A stretch of 64,000 nucleotides of DNA from Circinella umbellata (taxonomy: Eukaryota > Mucoromycota > Mucoromycetes > Mucorales > Lichtheimiaceae). Of the stretch, positions 1 through 13,936 are shown in pieces (within the stretch, counting starts at the first letter, position 1; every line of letters begins with the position of its first letter). The stretch is from positions 461,501 through 525,500 of the forward strand of contig JAIWNF010000009.1 of NCBI GenBank assembly GCA_025093555.1, read 5' to 3'. The notes beneath the pieces are model-generated. The model searched no databases and was not told where the DNA came from. It worked only from the letters and a program-made list of their open reading frames with translations. The translations under genes were made by a program, and so were the position numbers.

Positions 1-1113
1 AGATATTTACCTTGGGGGTAAATCATTTCTTTAATATTATAAGAATTTGATCTAATTCAAAGGTTCCCAAAACCTTTAATATGTCAGGTGAGAGGAATTT
101 ATATATATACACATATCAATTATATAAAAAGACCATAGTTTTGGGTCTTTTATCATTCACTTATGCATGTAATAAGAATAGAAACGATAATATGATATAT
201 CATGTCTAATTGAACTCAATGAAATCAAGAGAATAACTTTATATAAAAAAAAAAAAACTTTTTTTAAGAGGATATATTCAAAAGAAGGAACTACGCTTGT
301 ACGACTCTCGATATACCAGACCAAAAGATAATAGAAAGGTCCGTCTAATAAGTATTAGTTATCACTGAACCTTATCATCCCTTTTTTAAACATTTTATCC
401 TTGTTAACAGCAACGGATGCATATTATATTTTCCCATATCAACCGCAGTATACGTACATTATGCATACCTGTACCTACTTTTATCCATTTATAACTGGTT
501 CACATTTTTATATATCGATCATATTATTTTTTCCCCAATTCTTAAAAATCATTGTCCTTAATATGTGCCATTAAAAAAAAATACAAAATTTGGAACCAAT
601 CGAAGTAAGCAGTAGCAGTAAGGTTTTTCAAACTACCGCATTGATTTGTATACCAATAAGGCTTACTCCGCCCTACTTATTTTTTATTGACATGTACCCC
701 ATGGAAAAAGGGTTCTTTTTTTTAAAAAAAAAAACCATTCAAAAGTTTGATTTTGGTTTCTTTCATGACATTTTTTAATTTAGTTTCTTTTGAAAAGCAT
801 ATGACCCTATTTGATGTTTTTTCTTTTTCTTTTTAATTTAATAAAGAGTCATCACCCTATTATATATTTTAAAGAAATAACATGGGTGTGTGTGTATGTG
901 TGTGTGTTTTCCCATTCATCCATTAACCGTGAGTAACGGATTTTTTTGCATCTATAAAATAAATAAGGAGCAGATCGTTTATTTGGAGCAAAAAAAAAAG
1001 CTTTTTGATCTCCGTTTTTTTTTATAAAAAAAAAATACTTTCACCCCCTTTTTTCTAAGTCTCTTTTTTTTTTTTTTTTTTACTTTTTACTTTTCATAAC
1101 GTCGTTGACTTTG
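1..1113. other. Intergenic, upstream of MFS gene
   Basis: I see no convincing gene here. It is AT-rich with several poly-A/T runs, an imperfect GT microsatellite near 885-907, and a long T tract just before the transporter start codon (about 1063-1080). The pyrimidine tract next to the ATG is typical of promoter or 5'UTR sequence of the other genes in this window. Confidence 0.6.
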
Positions 1114-3352
1114 ATGCGTTCAACAAGCCCTACAAGTACCGACCCTGTTCCAACTGGATCATGGTGGTCGCGTGCTAGACGATCTCATATTGGTGTAGCA
1201 GCTGTAGTAGCCTTGACTTTATTTACGTAAATGAATACATTATAAACTTTAATAATTTCTGTTAAACAGAAAAAAAATGTGTTGATGATTATAATAACTG
1301 ATATACGTATGTTTTTTTTTTTTTTCAAAAAAAAAATGGGTATACAGTGACATGCTTACTTATGGTGCCATTTTACCTGTATTACCTACATTAATTATAA
1401 AAAAATTGAAAGGAGATTCTTCGATGGTTGGATTTTTATTTGGCTGTTATGGTACTTGATAAGGGAACACACAATAAAAGAGAGAGAGAGAGAAAGAGAC
1501 AGAAAAGGGCGGGAGTGTATGAAAGGGTTTATTTGTGTGTTTATTGTTTATATAATTTAAAACGGTTCTACTACAGCATTTGGACTTTTAATTGCTACAC
1601 CTGTATTTGCTATTTTATCCGACAAGTATCAAAATCGTCGATGGCCCATGATGGGAGGTAAAAAAAATAATAATTGAAACAATTAATAATAAACAATAGA
1701 TTTAAGGGTTTCTTTAAACAACAAAAACAACAACAAAAAAAAAGTTTCTCATGGTTGTACAAATATTTCTTTTTTTACCCTATTTAGGTTGTCTTGGTTT
1801 AGTGGCGTCAACATTATCATTTGCTGCTGCTGAAACATATACTTTGTTAGTGATTGCTCGGGTTGCACAGGGTGTTGCTGGTGGTGCATCATGGTAAAGT
1901 TAAAATAATCATCCAAAAACTTAATTATGTATTAAATAAAACTTACTTTTTTTTTTTAGGACAATTGGTTTAGGGTTATTAGCAGATGTATTTCCAACCA
2001 AACGTCTTGGTGTTGTAATGGGTACTGTTCTTACTGCACATACTGTGTAAGTTATAAGGAGGGATAAATCTAAGGGGGGGGGAGTGTTTATCATGTGTAA
2101 TTATTATTATTATTTCCTAAAACATTATTGTTTAATTTAGTGGATTTGCGATTGGTCCAGCATTAGGTGGTTTCCTTTATGAATATGGAGGTTATTCTGC
2201 ACCCTTTTTATGTTGTGCTGGATTTGCTGTATTAAATTTCTTTGCAGTTTTGTGGGTTGCTGAACCACCTCACGATAAACATCAAAAATCAACCACTAAA
2301 AAATATACCGAAATAGAAGTTTCTTCTTCTGATGAAGAAGAAGCATCGACTGCAGCCTCTAGTATTCACAGTCATCATTCCACTGAGGATGAAGGAGCTA
2401 TTATCCCTATCATATCAGCAGAAGAAACAACACCCCTTTTAAAAAATAAGAATACACAAGCACCTATTACTATTTGGAGTTTATGCAAGAATTGGCGAAT
2501 TTTATGTTGTGTTTTATGTACGATTGTCAGTGCATCTGTATTTTCTGGTATTGAACCTGCTTTACCTATTCATTTAGAAAAAGCTTATGGTGCTTCTGCA
2601 TCACTTGTTGGATGTAAGTTTATTTTTATCCAAGGGGAAACGATAAGATACTCATCATCCTTTTTTTTTTTGTTATATAGTTATTTTCGTGTTTATGGTG
2701 ATTCCAGGTTTGTATTAAATTTGCTTTTATAGAATATATGAAAAGACTCATTTATTTTTTTTATCTTTAATAGCTTTCTTTGCTCCATTAATTGGTCATT
2801 TATCTGATAAAGTAAGTATAGATATAAAATATATATAGTTACTAGTTTCTAATAATCTTTTTTTTGTTTTTTTACTAGTTGGGAAGATATGTTATTTCAG
2901 CTACTGGCATGTTATTAATGGCTGTAGCCTCACCTTTAGTTGCTATCCATTACTCTAGTATATACCTTATTATACCTTCTTTAATGTTATTTGGATTATC
3001 GAGTCCAGTGACATTAACACCTATTTTACCAGAAATGGGAGAAATTGTGGATGAATTGGTAAGTGATTATTTCTTTGTGTAACAATAATTCAAGTAACCC
3101 TTTTTTTTTCTAACTAAAACATTTTTTAAAAAAAAGGGTGGATCTGCCTATGCACAAGTGTATGCATTATATAATATGGCTTATTCAGCAGGCATGTTCT
3201 TTGGACCTAATATTGCAGGTCTTATTATGGATTATGCTGGATTTACAACTTTAATGATTACATTTGGTATTATTCTTATTGCTTGTAGTCCAATTATGAT
3301 GGATTGGAAACTTGTATGGCGTCAATTGACTAGATTATTCATTCGTGATTAG
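1114..3352 (+). CDS. MFS drug/amine-type transporter, 10 exons
   Basis: Predicted 474-residue major facilitator superfamily exporter (DHA1/VMAT-like) of a cellular membrane; the substrate cannot be told from sequence. Exons: 1114-1226, 1348-1451, 1577-1657, 1788-1893, 1960-2046, 2141-2613, 2681-2707, 2774-2811, 2879-3058, 3137-3352; all junctions keep phase. TM1 reads ALTLFTDMLTYGAILPVLP, with the acidic residue and proline motif of vesicular-amine-type carriers. The loop after TM2 has LSDKYQNRRWPM (MFS motif A), TM5 has GFAIGPALGG (motif C), and the second half repeats motif A as GHLSDKLGRY. A Ser/Glu-rich loop of about 80 residues separates the two six-helix halves. The 27-nt exon 7 and 38-nt exon 8 are unusually small. 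The start is the first ATG that gives a short cytosolic N-terminus before TM1. Family is sure, substrate unknown. Confidence 0.9.
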
Positions 3353-3777
3353 AAAAATCACCCAACCAACCACCCCCCCTTCCCTTCATTTGTACAAATT
3401 TTTTTCCTTGCATAATTATTATTTTTTTTTCAACATTAATAATAAATAGTAAATAATTAAAAATAGTAAATAATAGTAATAATAATAATAAAAGATTACA
3501 AACATATGTATTTCTTCATGTTGAATTGTTTTCGAGAGAGAGAGAGAAAAAAGAAAGGGAGAGGAAACTTGGAGTTATATAAGAGAGAAAAAAGAAAAAA
3601 CGAGAAGAAAAAGAGAAAGAGACGGACAAAAAAAAGGAAAAAAAAAAAGAATTTGAATCGTTTGTTGTTGTTATATGAATTTGCGTGTAAAGAAAAAAAA
3701 GAGAGAGAGAGAGAGAGAGGAGGAGGGGGAAGAGAGAGAGAGTGGTGAGGAAAGAAATAAAAGTTTTATGAATTATT
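3353..3777. other. Convergent 3' intergenic, purine-rich
   Basis: Lies between the 3' ends of the MFS gene and the Rho1 gene. It holds an A-rich stretch (3440-3500) and then an imperfect GA/GAAA-rich tract (3530-3745). Both strands read as open frames made of Lys/Arg/Glu or Ser/Leu/Phe only, which is a composition artefact. Confidence 0.6.
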
Positions 3778-5363
<1,586 letters not shown>

Positions 5364-7612
5364 TTTTTTATTTTTGATTTATAAAGTTCTATATAAAAGA
5401 AAAAAAAAAGTATGAGTGTTAAAGTGATATATTTCATATGTATATATATATAAAAAAAAGAGGATGAGTTTTCATTTACAAATGAAAACAAAACATCATC
5501 TCGGGTTTTATTTGTTCATCCCCCATTTCATATTCTCGAGAATATATATTATTGTATCGTCTTTTTTGTCATCTGGGGTAAAATAAACCACCATTGCGTC
5601 CTTTTTTTATTATTTTTTATGTAGCTTCCCGCCCTTTTTTTTTGGTTTGGTTTCATTTCCCCTCTCTCTCTCTCTCTCTCTTTCTTTTTTTTTTTTTTTT
5701 TTGATGAAAAATATAAAGGATGGTCTATGAATGTGTATATATATAAAGACATATATAAAATAATAATATATATATATTATTATTACCTTTAAAGTAAATT
5801 AGTGTAATGAAAGGGAATCAAATAGAGTCGAGTTAAACTGGTATCTCAGGTATAGTCGACAAATAAGATCAAGAATTCGAAATGAAGAAAGAGATGATGT
5901 TTCCTTTTTTTTTTTCTTTTAGTTTTGAAAGAAGAGGAAAAAAAAAAAAAAAAAAAGATGAAGAAGAAAAAAGAGAGAACACACAAGTTTTTTTGTTGCT
6001 TTGGGGGGGCAACTCCTCTTGAATAAACCGCGATTTTTTTTTTTTTCGGGTTCAAAGGTCGACGTGAGTGTGCCTTTTTTAGGGTCTCGCTAAGAAAAAA
6101 AAAAGAGATAAAAAAAGATAGAGGCCCATTACACCACCCCCATTATATTGTGAAACATAAGAAGTTCATTCATTCAATACAGAGAGAACTGCCACTCCAA
6201 TTTTTAAAAATAAAAACACGTTGTGGATTATTCAAACCGACCCAAAAAACATGTATTTTACTTGCCATTGTTCTTTTATATATAACTTCTCTTCTTCTAC
6301 CAGCCCCCCCCATAAATACCAATGGAGAGACAATAGTAGATCCATAATGAATCTTTAATATTATTTCTTTTTTTTTCTACGTATTATAAAAAATAAAAAA
6401 AGTCATTTCTGATTTATAAACTTGAATACTTCTTCTTCTTCTTCCCCTTTATATTTATAAGAAAAAAAATGATATATAAAAATTGGATCGACCCCAATGC
6501 TATCATATTGAAGAGCGGTACTTTCGGCTGAGTGTTCATTTTTGGAAGCTTGGCACGGCCTATTTTTTTTTTGTTTCGTAACACGATTTGCTGAGCAAAA
6601 AAAAAATGTGAGCTCCAATTTTGAATGGAGGGATTATCCCCCATTCATCAAAAAAAGTCAAATAATTTCCCTCCTCCCCCCACCTTTTTTTTTCTTATTG
6701 TCATGTTTCTTTCACCTCCTCCTCCACCCCCGAAACTTTTTATTCTATGTTTCAAAAACATTAGAGAATTGTCAATGAACAAAAAAGATCCAATGGCGAG
6801 GGGGGAGGGAAACAAATGAAGTTACCATGGAGTGAACGCGTTTAAAGTTTAAATTGATTTCCTATTATAGAACTCTTTGATCCAAAAAGTTGTCTTTATT
6901 TAACCACTCGAATCTATTATTATAATCTATAGAAGAAAGGTTTTCCTGATCGACTTTGACATATTTTGACAACAACAAGTGAACAGTTTCATGTCTATAG
7001 GATATAATGCAAAGTAGTTTTTTTTTGACATGTTTATGACTTATCAACACTATAAACAACACCATTTATTTGAAATCATATTATCTATTTCATGTACGCC
7101 ATTTTGATCATCTGAAGCAGAGCTTAAAATTAAAAAGTCTTTTAGATTGCGTTTTTTTCGCTTTTGATATGGAAAAGAATCGAAAGGTAGTAAAATTTGA
7201 TGGCTATTAATTAAAGTGTGAGTGGTGTTTTTTTTGCCGGATGGCTGAAGAAAAGACAAGTAACATGTTATTCAACCAAAAGGACTATAAATAGTGATCT
7301 TTCTCATGATGTCATAAATAGATTGTATTACAATTTCGTCATTTCGTTTTATTATGCAGCCAGTTGAACAAGATTGCTATTGATTGTTTATCATGTACTA
7401 CCTATTCAATAAAACAGACTAACTTTTTTTTTTTTATCAATATGAGTTTTTTTTTATTACAACAAACAAAACACAAAAAAATAAAGACAAGTTTCATATA
7501 AAAGAAAGAAAAATAAAACATATTTATAGAAAATGTATATATGTAAGAGAGAGAGAGAGAGAGAGAGAGGGGAGGGAAGAGGAATAATAATGAAAGAACA
7601 AGGTATATAAGA
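5364..7612. other. 2.2 kb gap between Rho1 and Atg1
   Basis: The left part serves as the Rho1 promoter/5'UTR, with CT and T tracts around 5660-5702. Homopolymers are common, and a GA tract lies at about 7548-7570, just past the Atg1 stop codon. No confident gene is present. One weak minus-strand candidate at 6865-7259 is listed separately. Confidence 0.5.
6865..7259 (-). other. Weak candidate small gene or relic
   Basis: Two overlapping minus-strand frames have protein-like rather than simple-repeat composition. One ends around 7050 after a stretch including FLILSSASDDQNGVHEIDN. The next, one base out of register, ends at 6865 with KYVKVDQENLSSIDYNNRF and then EWLNKDNFLDQRVL. No good ATG or in-phase splice joins them; the best intron guess creates a stop at the junction. 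It may be a decayed gene. I do not recognise a family. Confidence 0.2.
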
Positions 7613-10600
7613 CTAATATGATTTTTGTTCATCATATCTTTGTTGTGTTATTATACCATCAGAATCCCTTCTCATATCAAGTTCTTTTTTCTTTCGTAAA
7701 ACAGATATTCGATGTCGAATGGAGTCAATGACTAACAAATATGAAAAGTGGGTTTAATAATTTATACATGTGTATATTAAAAAAAACACCTTGTTAATAT
7801 ATTTCACTTACATTTATTGATAATACGATGATCATCATCTTCAATAAGGGTATCATCCTCTTGAACTTCCAATATAGCTTCTAACATCCAAATAGCCGTT
7901 TGATAATCATGTTCGCAACCAGAAATATTTTCACCTACAAGCTCATAAACTGCTGCTGCGCGACTCTAAATATTTTTTTTTATAAATGAATGAGTGTCTA
8001 TTCGGAATTTATATAGAAAAGAAAAAAATCAAAAGAATGGGGACAATTTTACCATTTCAAGAGCACGATCATATAATAGCTTTTCAACACAAGCACCAAT
8101 ACCATTCTGAACATCATTATCACATTTCGTTCCAGCAAAGGAAGCACGATCCAAACATTCATTAAATCTTTCACGCATCCATTGAACTGCATCATTCAAT
8201 CGTACAGAAACGGTACGCATTGTATCATCTGATACGTGACTCCAGAATTGTCTCGCTGTTGAAAGTCCCAATTCCAAAAGTGACAATGCTTTAATATGTA
8301 ATACCATAGCTTCTTCTGCTAATAAAGCTTCATTCACAGATTTTCCAGATATTAACTGATCAAATTTCGAATCGGCAAATCTTGCTACTGCATGTGCCAT
8401 ACAAGCAGCTCGTTCAATTGTTTTCATGGCTTGTCCTTCTTGTGAATCAAATCCTCCTTCTGTAATAAGAAATCCTCGTGGGGATCCAGGAATTGTAGCA
8501 GTCGTCGTTGTTGTTGTTGTTTGTGTTGTTACTTGTTGTGAGCGAGTACTTATTTTAGGTGGAGAATTACCAGTACCAAATAACCGTACAGTGGCTACAG
8601 ATAAAGCTTTAGCTAATGCTGATCCTGCTGATCCTGCACTTATTTTACGTTCCCGGGTAATTGTATAAGGTGGTGTTGATCCAGTGGATGAAGGAGAGGG
8701 TAATTGTTGTTGTTGATAATATTCTTGAGAACTTCGTCGTGGAATAGCTACCTCAGTTGTTTGAGAATGTCTGTGAGTCAATTGATTATGAGCTTCTGTA
8801 CGTGGTGAAGCATTAAGTTCTATTGGAACAGATGAAATTAGCTATACACTTAAAGTTATTGTTGTCCTCTTTTTAAAAATATATAAAATTAAAAAATTAC
8901 CATCTGCAAATAGATTATTTTCAATAATCTTTTTATCTACGACTACATATTCTTGTAATACCTCTTCATTTTCACCACGTAGATTACGTCTTGAAGTAGG
9001 ATTGTTCGATTCTTGTGAATCTATCCATGGAGGCCGATTCTGGTCATTGTTATTATTGTTATATTGTCCTTTCAATGATTTCCCACGTGAGTATAGCGGA
9101 GATTCGTCACCTCGTGCCCTGAATAGAATAATAATGCATAATGACATGTCAATCCAATAAAAATTTCAAGAAACCCTTTCTCCCCCGCCCGTCCTCAAAA
9201 TAAAAAAAAAACTCTTCTGTTTGTCAAAAACTCAATATTACCTGCCAGACTCTCGTGGACTTGCAGACATTCGACCAGTAATATTATTATTTTCCACTTG
9301 TTGTGCCCTTTTCCAATCAAAATGGTGTCGTGGAGTTCCTGGTGATTGAGCAAAAGGTGGAGGTTCATAAGATGTCTCATGGTCCATCACCTGTTGTTGT
9401 TGTCGATTACTTTGCGGTGAGGATGAAATTCCAGACGCTCTTCTAATACGTGAACTACTTGTTGAAACAAAAGGTGAAGGTGGTATTGGTACGGAGGATG
9501 ATGAGGACGACGATGAGGATGGAGGAGGAGAAGGTGAAGTAATAGCTGTATGATTAAAAAACTCTTCAAATGAAATACGTTCCACTGGATCTTTTTTTAA
9601 TAATTTTCGAATTAAATCCTTCATATCCTCTCCAACACCAATAATAAGTTCATTATTTGTTGTTGTCGATGATGAATCATTTTGTTGTTGTTGTTGTTTT
9701 TCATCAGGAAATCGAATTCGATCTTCATTTTCTTGAATTTTTTTCAAAAGTTCTAAATGATTTTGTGCTCGAAATGGAGGTCGACCGGTGACCATTTCAT
9801 ACAAAACTGCTCCGACGCTCCACAAATCGGCCTTTGCATCATATTTTTGATAAGATAATATTTCAGGTCCCATATAGAGGGGTGATCCACAAAGAGTATC
9901 AGCCAGTGTTGCATTAGGTAAAAATCGTGCAAATCCAAAATCAGCTACTTTAAGTAGTGGCATATTGGGTTCTTTTTGATCATAATGTGGATCTTCACTG
10001 GGTGATATTAGTAATAAATTCTAGAAAGAAAGAAAGAAAAAGTTTAGTTTAGTTTAGTTTTTTTTTTCTTTTTCTTTTTTTTTCATTTAAATGTATATAT
10101 AAAATATATTTTACTTGTGGTTTTATATCTCTATGGACTAAATTTCTTGAACGTAAAAATTGTAATGCATCCGCTATAAAAAGAAAAAAACAGAATTTAA
10201 TATTTTATAAATTTGTTTATTATAAAAAATAGAATGAATTACCTAATTGTTTTAAAAAATGACGAACAAGTACTTCTGATAATCCACCCGATGTTCGAAC
10301 ACTTTTACTTGATCGTTTTCGTTTGATATATTGAGATAAATCTCCCATAGCGCAATATTCCATCACAAGATAAATGTGTGTCTCCGTTTTCTATTATGAT
10401 ACCATTATTATTCATTATTTGATTATTATTATTATGTGCATAAATATTATATCGTATAAGCCTAACCTGACATTCTATTAATCCAACGATATGTGGATGT
10501 CGTATTCCTTTTAAAATAGATATTTCTGATTCCAAGTTTTCTAATAGTTTTCTTGTTAGTTTAGACCGTAATACTGATTTTATTGCAACTATTCTCTTGG

Positions 10601-10933
10601 TTATCTATATATATATTATTATTATCATTGTTGTAGAATTGTCAAAATTCATGTTAAAATAAAACATTCAAAAAAGAAAAAAAAAGAGAGAGAGAGATTA
10701 TAAATGAGTTCATTAAAAAAAAGAGATAAGTACATATATAGAGTTTGATTTATAAAACAGACAATTAAAATTACCTTATGCTGCGCCTTATAAACAGTAG
10801 CAAAGGAACCTTGACCGATCTTTGAACTAATGATATAATCACCAACTAAATTATCTTGAGAAGGTTGAGTATTTAAATGACCATTATTAGTAGAAGAAGA
10901 TATATTTTGTGTTTGTATTGGATTGGTTGGCAT
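7613..10933 (-). CDS. atg1: Autophagy-initiating Ser/Thr kinase Atg1/ULK
   Basis: 846-residue Atg1/ULK kinase, which starts autophagosome formation together with Atg13 and Atg17. Exons (minus): 10775-10933, 10467-10604, 10243-10390, 10115-10173, 9242-10020, 8901-9118, 8053-8819, 7812-7965, 7613-7731. The N-terminal kinase domain (about residues 31-300) shows [12 protein letters not shown], the VAIK lysine at about residue 62, [37 protein letters not shown] and [12 protein letters not shown] long Ser/Pro/Gln-rich linker follows. The C-terminal third is helical and typical of the Atg13-binding tandem-MIT region ([20 protein letters not shown], then [17 protein letters not shown]). The order of domains and total length fit fungal Atg1. 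The start is the only ATG ahead of the kinase domain that opens in frame. Confidence 0.93.
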
Positions 10934-11757
10934 GGGTTAATATAACAAAGAGAAAAAAGATAATAATAATAAAAGTAAGAGAGTGTTAAAATAAAAATGA
11001 GTGAGTGAGTGAGTGAGAGAAAGAGGGGGAGAAAAAAGTGTTCATGCGATGCCACTGGTACATCCGATTATAGGTGGAAACCATTTTGTTTCCGAATTTG
11101 GAAAATCATCTTTTTGTATCACGCAATCAAAGTATAAAAAAAAAAAGAGAGAGAGAGGCAATTAATTAAGACTGAGGTAAAAAGAATACTAATAAATGAC
11201 AACAATTAAATATAAACTAGGTTTCAATAATAACTATATAAAAGAAATTGTAGTTAATAAACTAGACATTTATTATTATATATCTTCCCCCCTGATAATG
11301 ATACTTCTTTGATTAATACTATAGCAATAATATATATATATATATGTATAGTCTATGATAATAACCAATAGTTATTGTAAATAGATACATTTAGACTAAA
11401 TATTCTCATTTTAATTAAACGTAGTTACCAGTTTATTTAATACATTTAAGTATTCCCATACGTAATAATTATTTGTTCTAATCTTCCAACCCCCCCGCAG
11501 ATAAACCTGACACAACATCTACCGTAGTTTTCAAAAAAAAAAATGCAGAGAAGCCAATAATCCGCTGTGGTTGGTCATTGCTGTTAAAAAAATAAAAATA
11601 AAACCCAACTCAGAAAAAGAAATATATCATCAGTATAATTTAGTGAGCAACTCTCATGAAGCCAGCTTAATTCATATTATTTCTTTTTCCTTTTTTTTTT
11701 TCTTCTTTTTATTCTTCTTCTTCTACTTCTTGCAACTCTATACATTCATACACATAC
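10934..11757. other. Divergent promoter region, Atg1 / A20-AN1 gene
   Basis: 824 bp between two divergently transcribed genes. AT-rich, with GA and TA runs (about 10998-11030 and 11330-11346) and a CT-rich tract at 11675-11735 just upstream of the zinc-finger gene start. No gene seen. Confidence 0.6.
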
Positions 11758-12702
11758 ATGGATAATAATAATTCAAAAATGCCTTCTCTTTGTACTGCTG
11801 GTTGTGGTTTTTATGGCAATGAAATGTTTAATAACATGTGTTCAAAATGTTATAAAGCCAACCATTCTGACAAAGGTAAATTTCCATTTTATTTTCCAAA
11901 CTTTTATATACAATACTCCTTATTCATTGTCCATTATTATATATATAACAGCTAGTGGTGATGTAAAATCCTCATCTACTTCAACAACTGAATGTTTTAT
12001 GTCTAATAAAGATGACATACGTTCAACAATTACAATAACAGATGGTGCCTCTCGTGGAGAAGAAGAAGAAGAAGAAGAAGAAGAAGAAGAAGAACGAGTT
12101 TCACGAAAACATGCACGATCACCTTCACCTACTATAAAAGAAAAAGAACTACTTTCTCAAACACTACCATTATCAACGTCTTCAAATACTGACACACCTT
12201 CACATTCAGCAACAACAACAGCAACAGAATCAAGTGCTTCTACACCATCCACCACCACCACCACCACCACCACTACTACTACAACTCCTACTCTAACTCC
12301 TACAACTACAAAAGAACGTCCACCACAACTTAATAAAGGTCGATGTTTCCGATGCAGAGTCAAGGTAACCTATAAAGAAATCAATCATGTGAAAGTGAAA
12401 ACTAACAATAAAAATGAATCAAATAGGTTCCTTTGGCAAAACAAACCATTAACAAATGTCGTTGTGAATATGTTTTCTGTGATTCACATCGATATCCTGA
12501 TCGACATGATTGTGATATTGATTTTGGAAAATTAGATAGAGGTAACAATCAACCATTTGAATTTATATAAAGCCCCATCCCCTTTTATAAAAAAAAACAC
12601 TAATTCACTTTTTTTTTAATAGATACACTTGCAAAGAATAATCCAAAATTACATGAAAGACCCAAAGGTGGACGCTCATTTCAACGAATTGATAGTTTAT
12701 AA
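11758..12702 (+). CDS. A20/AN1 zinc-finger stress-associated protein
   Basis: 241-residue protein with an N-terminal A20 finger and a C-terminal AN1 finger, the architecture of ZFAND5/6 and plant SAP proteins, which bind ubiquitin and act in stress and proteasome delivery. Exons: 11758-11875, 11952-12364, 12427-12541, 12623-12702. The A20 finger is C12-x3-C16-x11-C28-x2-C31 (CTAGCGFYGNEMFNNMCSKC). The middle is low complexity: a poly-Glu run coded by GAA repeats (12057-12092) and a long Ser/Thr run with poly-Thr. The AN1 finger starts CFRCRVKV in exon 2 and continues in exon 3 with CRCEYVFCDSHRYPDRHDC, giving the full Cys/His ligand set. The protein ends GGRSFQRIDSL. Role in this organism is inferred from family only. 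Confidence 0.92.
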
Positions 12703-13936
12703 TAAAAACATGAATAATTCATCCATTTGTTTTTTTTTTATGTATAAATAACTTTTTATGATATAGATTGGAAAGATGAGGATGGGATAGATGGTTTAAT
12801 AATTTGAGGGTGTCATAGGAAAAAAGGAGGCACTCGGTAAAGGAAAAGGAAAGGGGTGGGGAGGCGGAGGGTAAAGAGAGGTTATCGAGTTCTACATCAT
12901 ACTAGATCGCATGTACAAACCTACATATTTATATAAGTATATATATATATTCTAAGATATATACTTATATAAATATCAGTAGATCAAAAATAATTATTTA
13001 GAATATGTATATGGATTATTATCAAAAGGAATCGAAAGATTCGTACGTAAAAAACGAAAGCCAAATGATTTAGTGATTATTCGAATTATTATTATCAGTA
13101 CAACTGTTGTGTAATTCTTCTGCATGAGGAAATTATATAGAAAATATTCTTTTCTCTCTCTCATCCAAACAAATAAAAAAACCCTATAACATTCCTCCTC
13201 CTTTGTCTCCCCCCCCTTTTCCTTTACTCCACTTCCGAGAATACAACGCCGACAATTGGGGGGTGGGGTAGATTTTGCAACGCATGAGCAGGTTGTTCAC
13301 GTTGTACAGGATAACTATATTTAATTGTATTTACCATTCATGTTTCAATAATAATAGAATTGTTTACTCTTTGAAGAAGAGTGAATGTATCTTAGTTCTT
13401 TCGTCCCCCACAACAATTTGATAATAATTAGATTGAATCAACAGCGTTACCTTGTTATTATAGGAACATATTAACTTGAAACTTTAATCGTATTTTGAGT
13501 AGGCTTACATACAAGTTTGAATTGTGATACCTAAGCTCTGATGAATTTGGGGAACAGCACATGAATATTTATTATATTTATTGTCTTACAAGTCCTTCTT
13601 TTAGTTTTATATTATGTATCACAGTACGTACCTACGTATGTACACCATTTTGCTGTTAATATAATATCACAGTGTATCATATGCCTGTATGCCTTTATGT
13701 ACACGTAGCTGATGAAACCAAAGTGTAATTCATAATGATTTGGCTATTAAAAACCACATCCTATCTGGGTTTCTGAATATTTTGATGATCAGAGTCATAT
13801 TATATAAGAATGAGAGAGTTTTATTGCCTATATCATTTTATAGTTTTACATGTACATTGAAAGTCATATTTCCTAATAGTAGTAAGAATGATATAATAAT
13901 AGGTGTATATAATCATCTCACTATAAAGATAGTATA
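12703..13936. other. Convergent 1.2 kb gap with AT palindrome
   Basis: No gene seen between the 3' ends of the A20/AN1 gene and the F-box gene. The notable content is a near-perfect AT-rich inverted repeat at 12925-12976, listed separately, and a G-rich stretch at 12840-12880. Confidence 0.6.
12925..12976. repeat. AT-rich inverted repeat (20-nt arms)
   Basis: Left arm ATATTTATATAAGTATATAT (12925-12944) is the exact reverse complement of the right arm at 12957-12976, with a 12-nt loop. It would form a strong hairpin or cruciform about 220 bp past the stop of the A20/AN1 gene. It could act in RNA 3' end formation or be a relic of a small foldback element. Confidence 0.75.

Noticed and set aside
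12157..12363. Val-rich minus-strand frame
   Set aside because: Antisense of the Thr-rich linker in the A20/AN1 gene.
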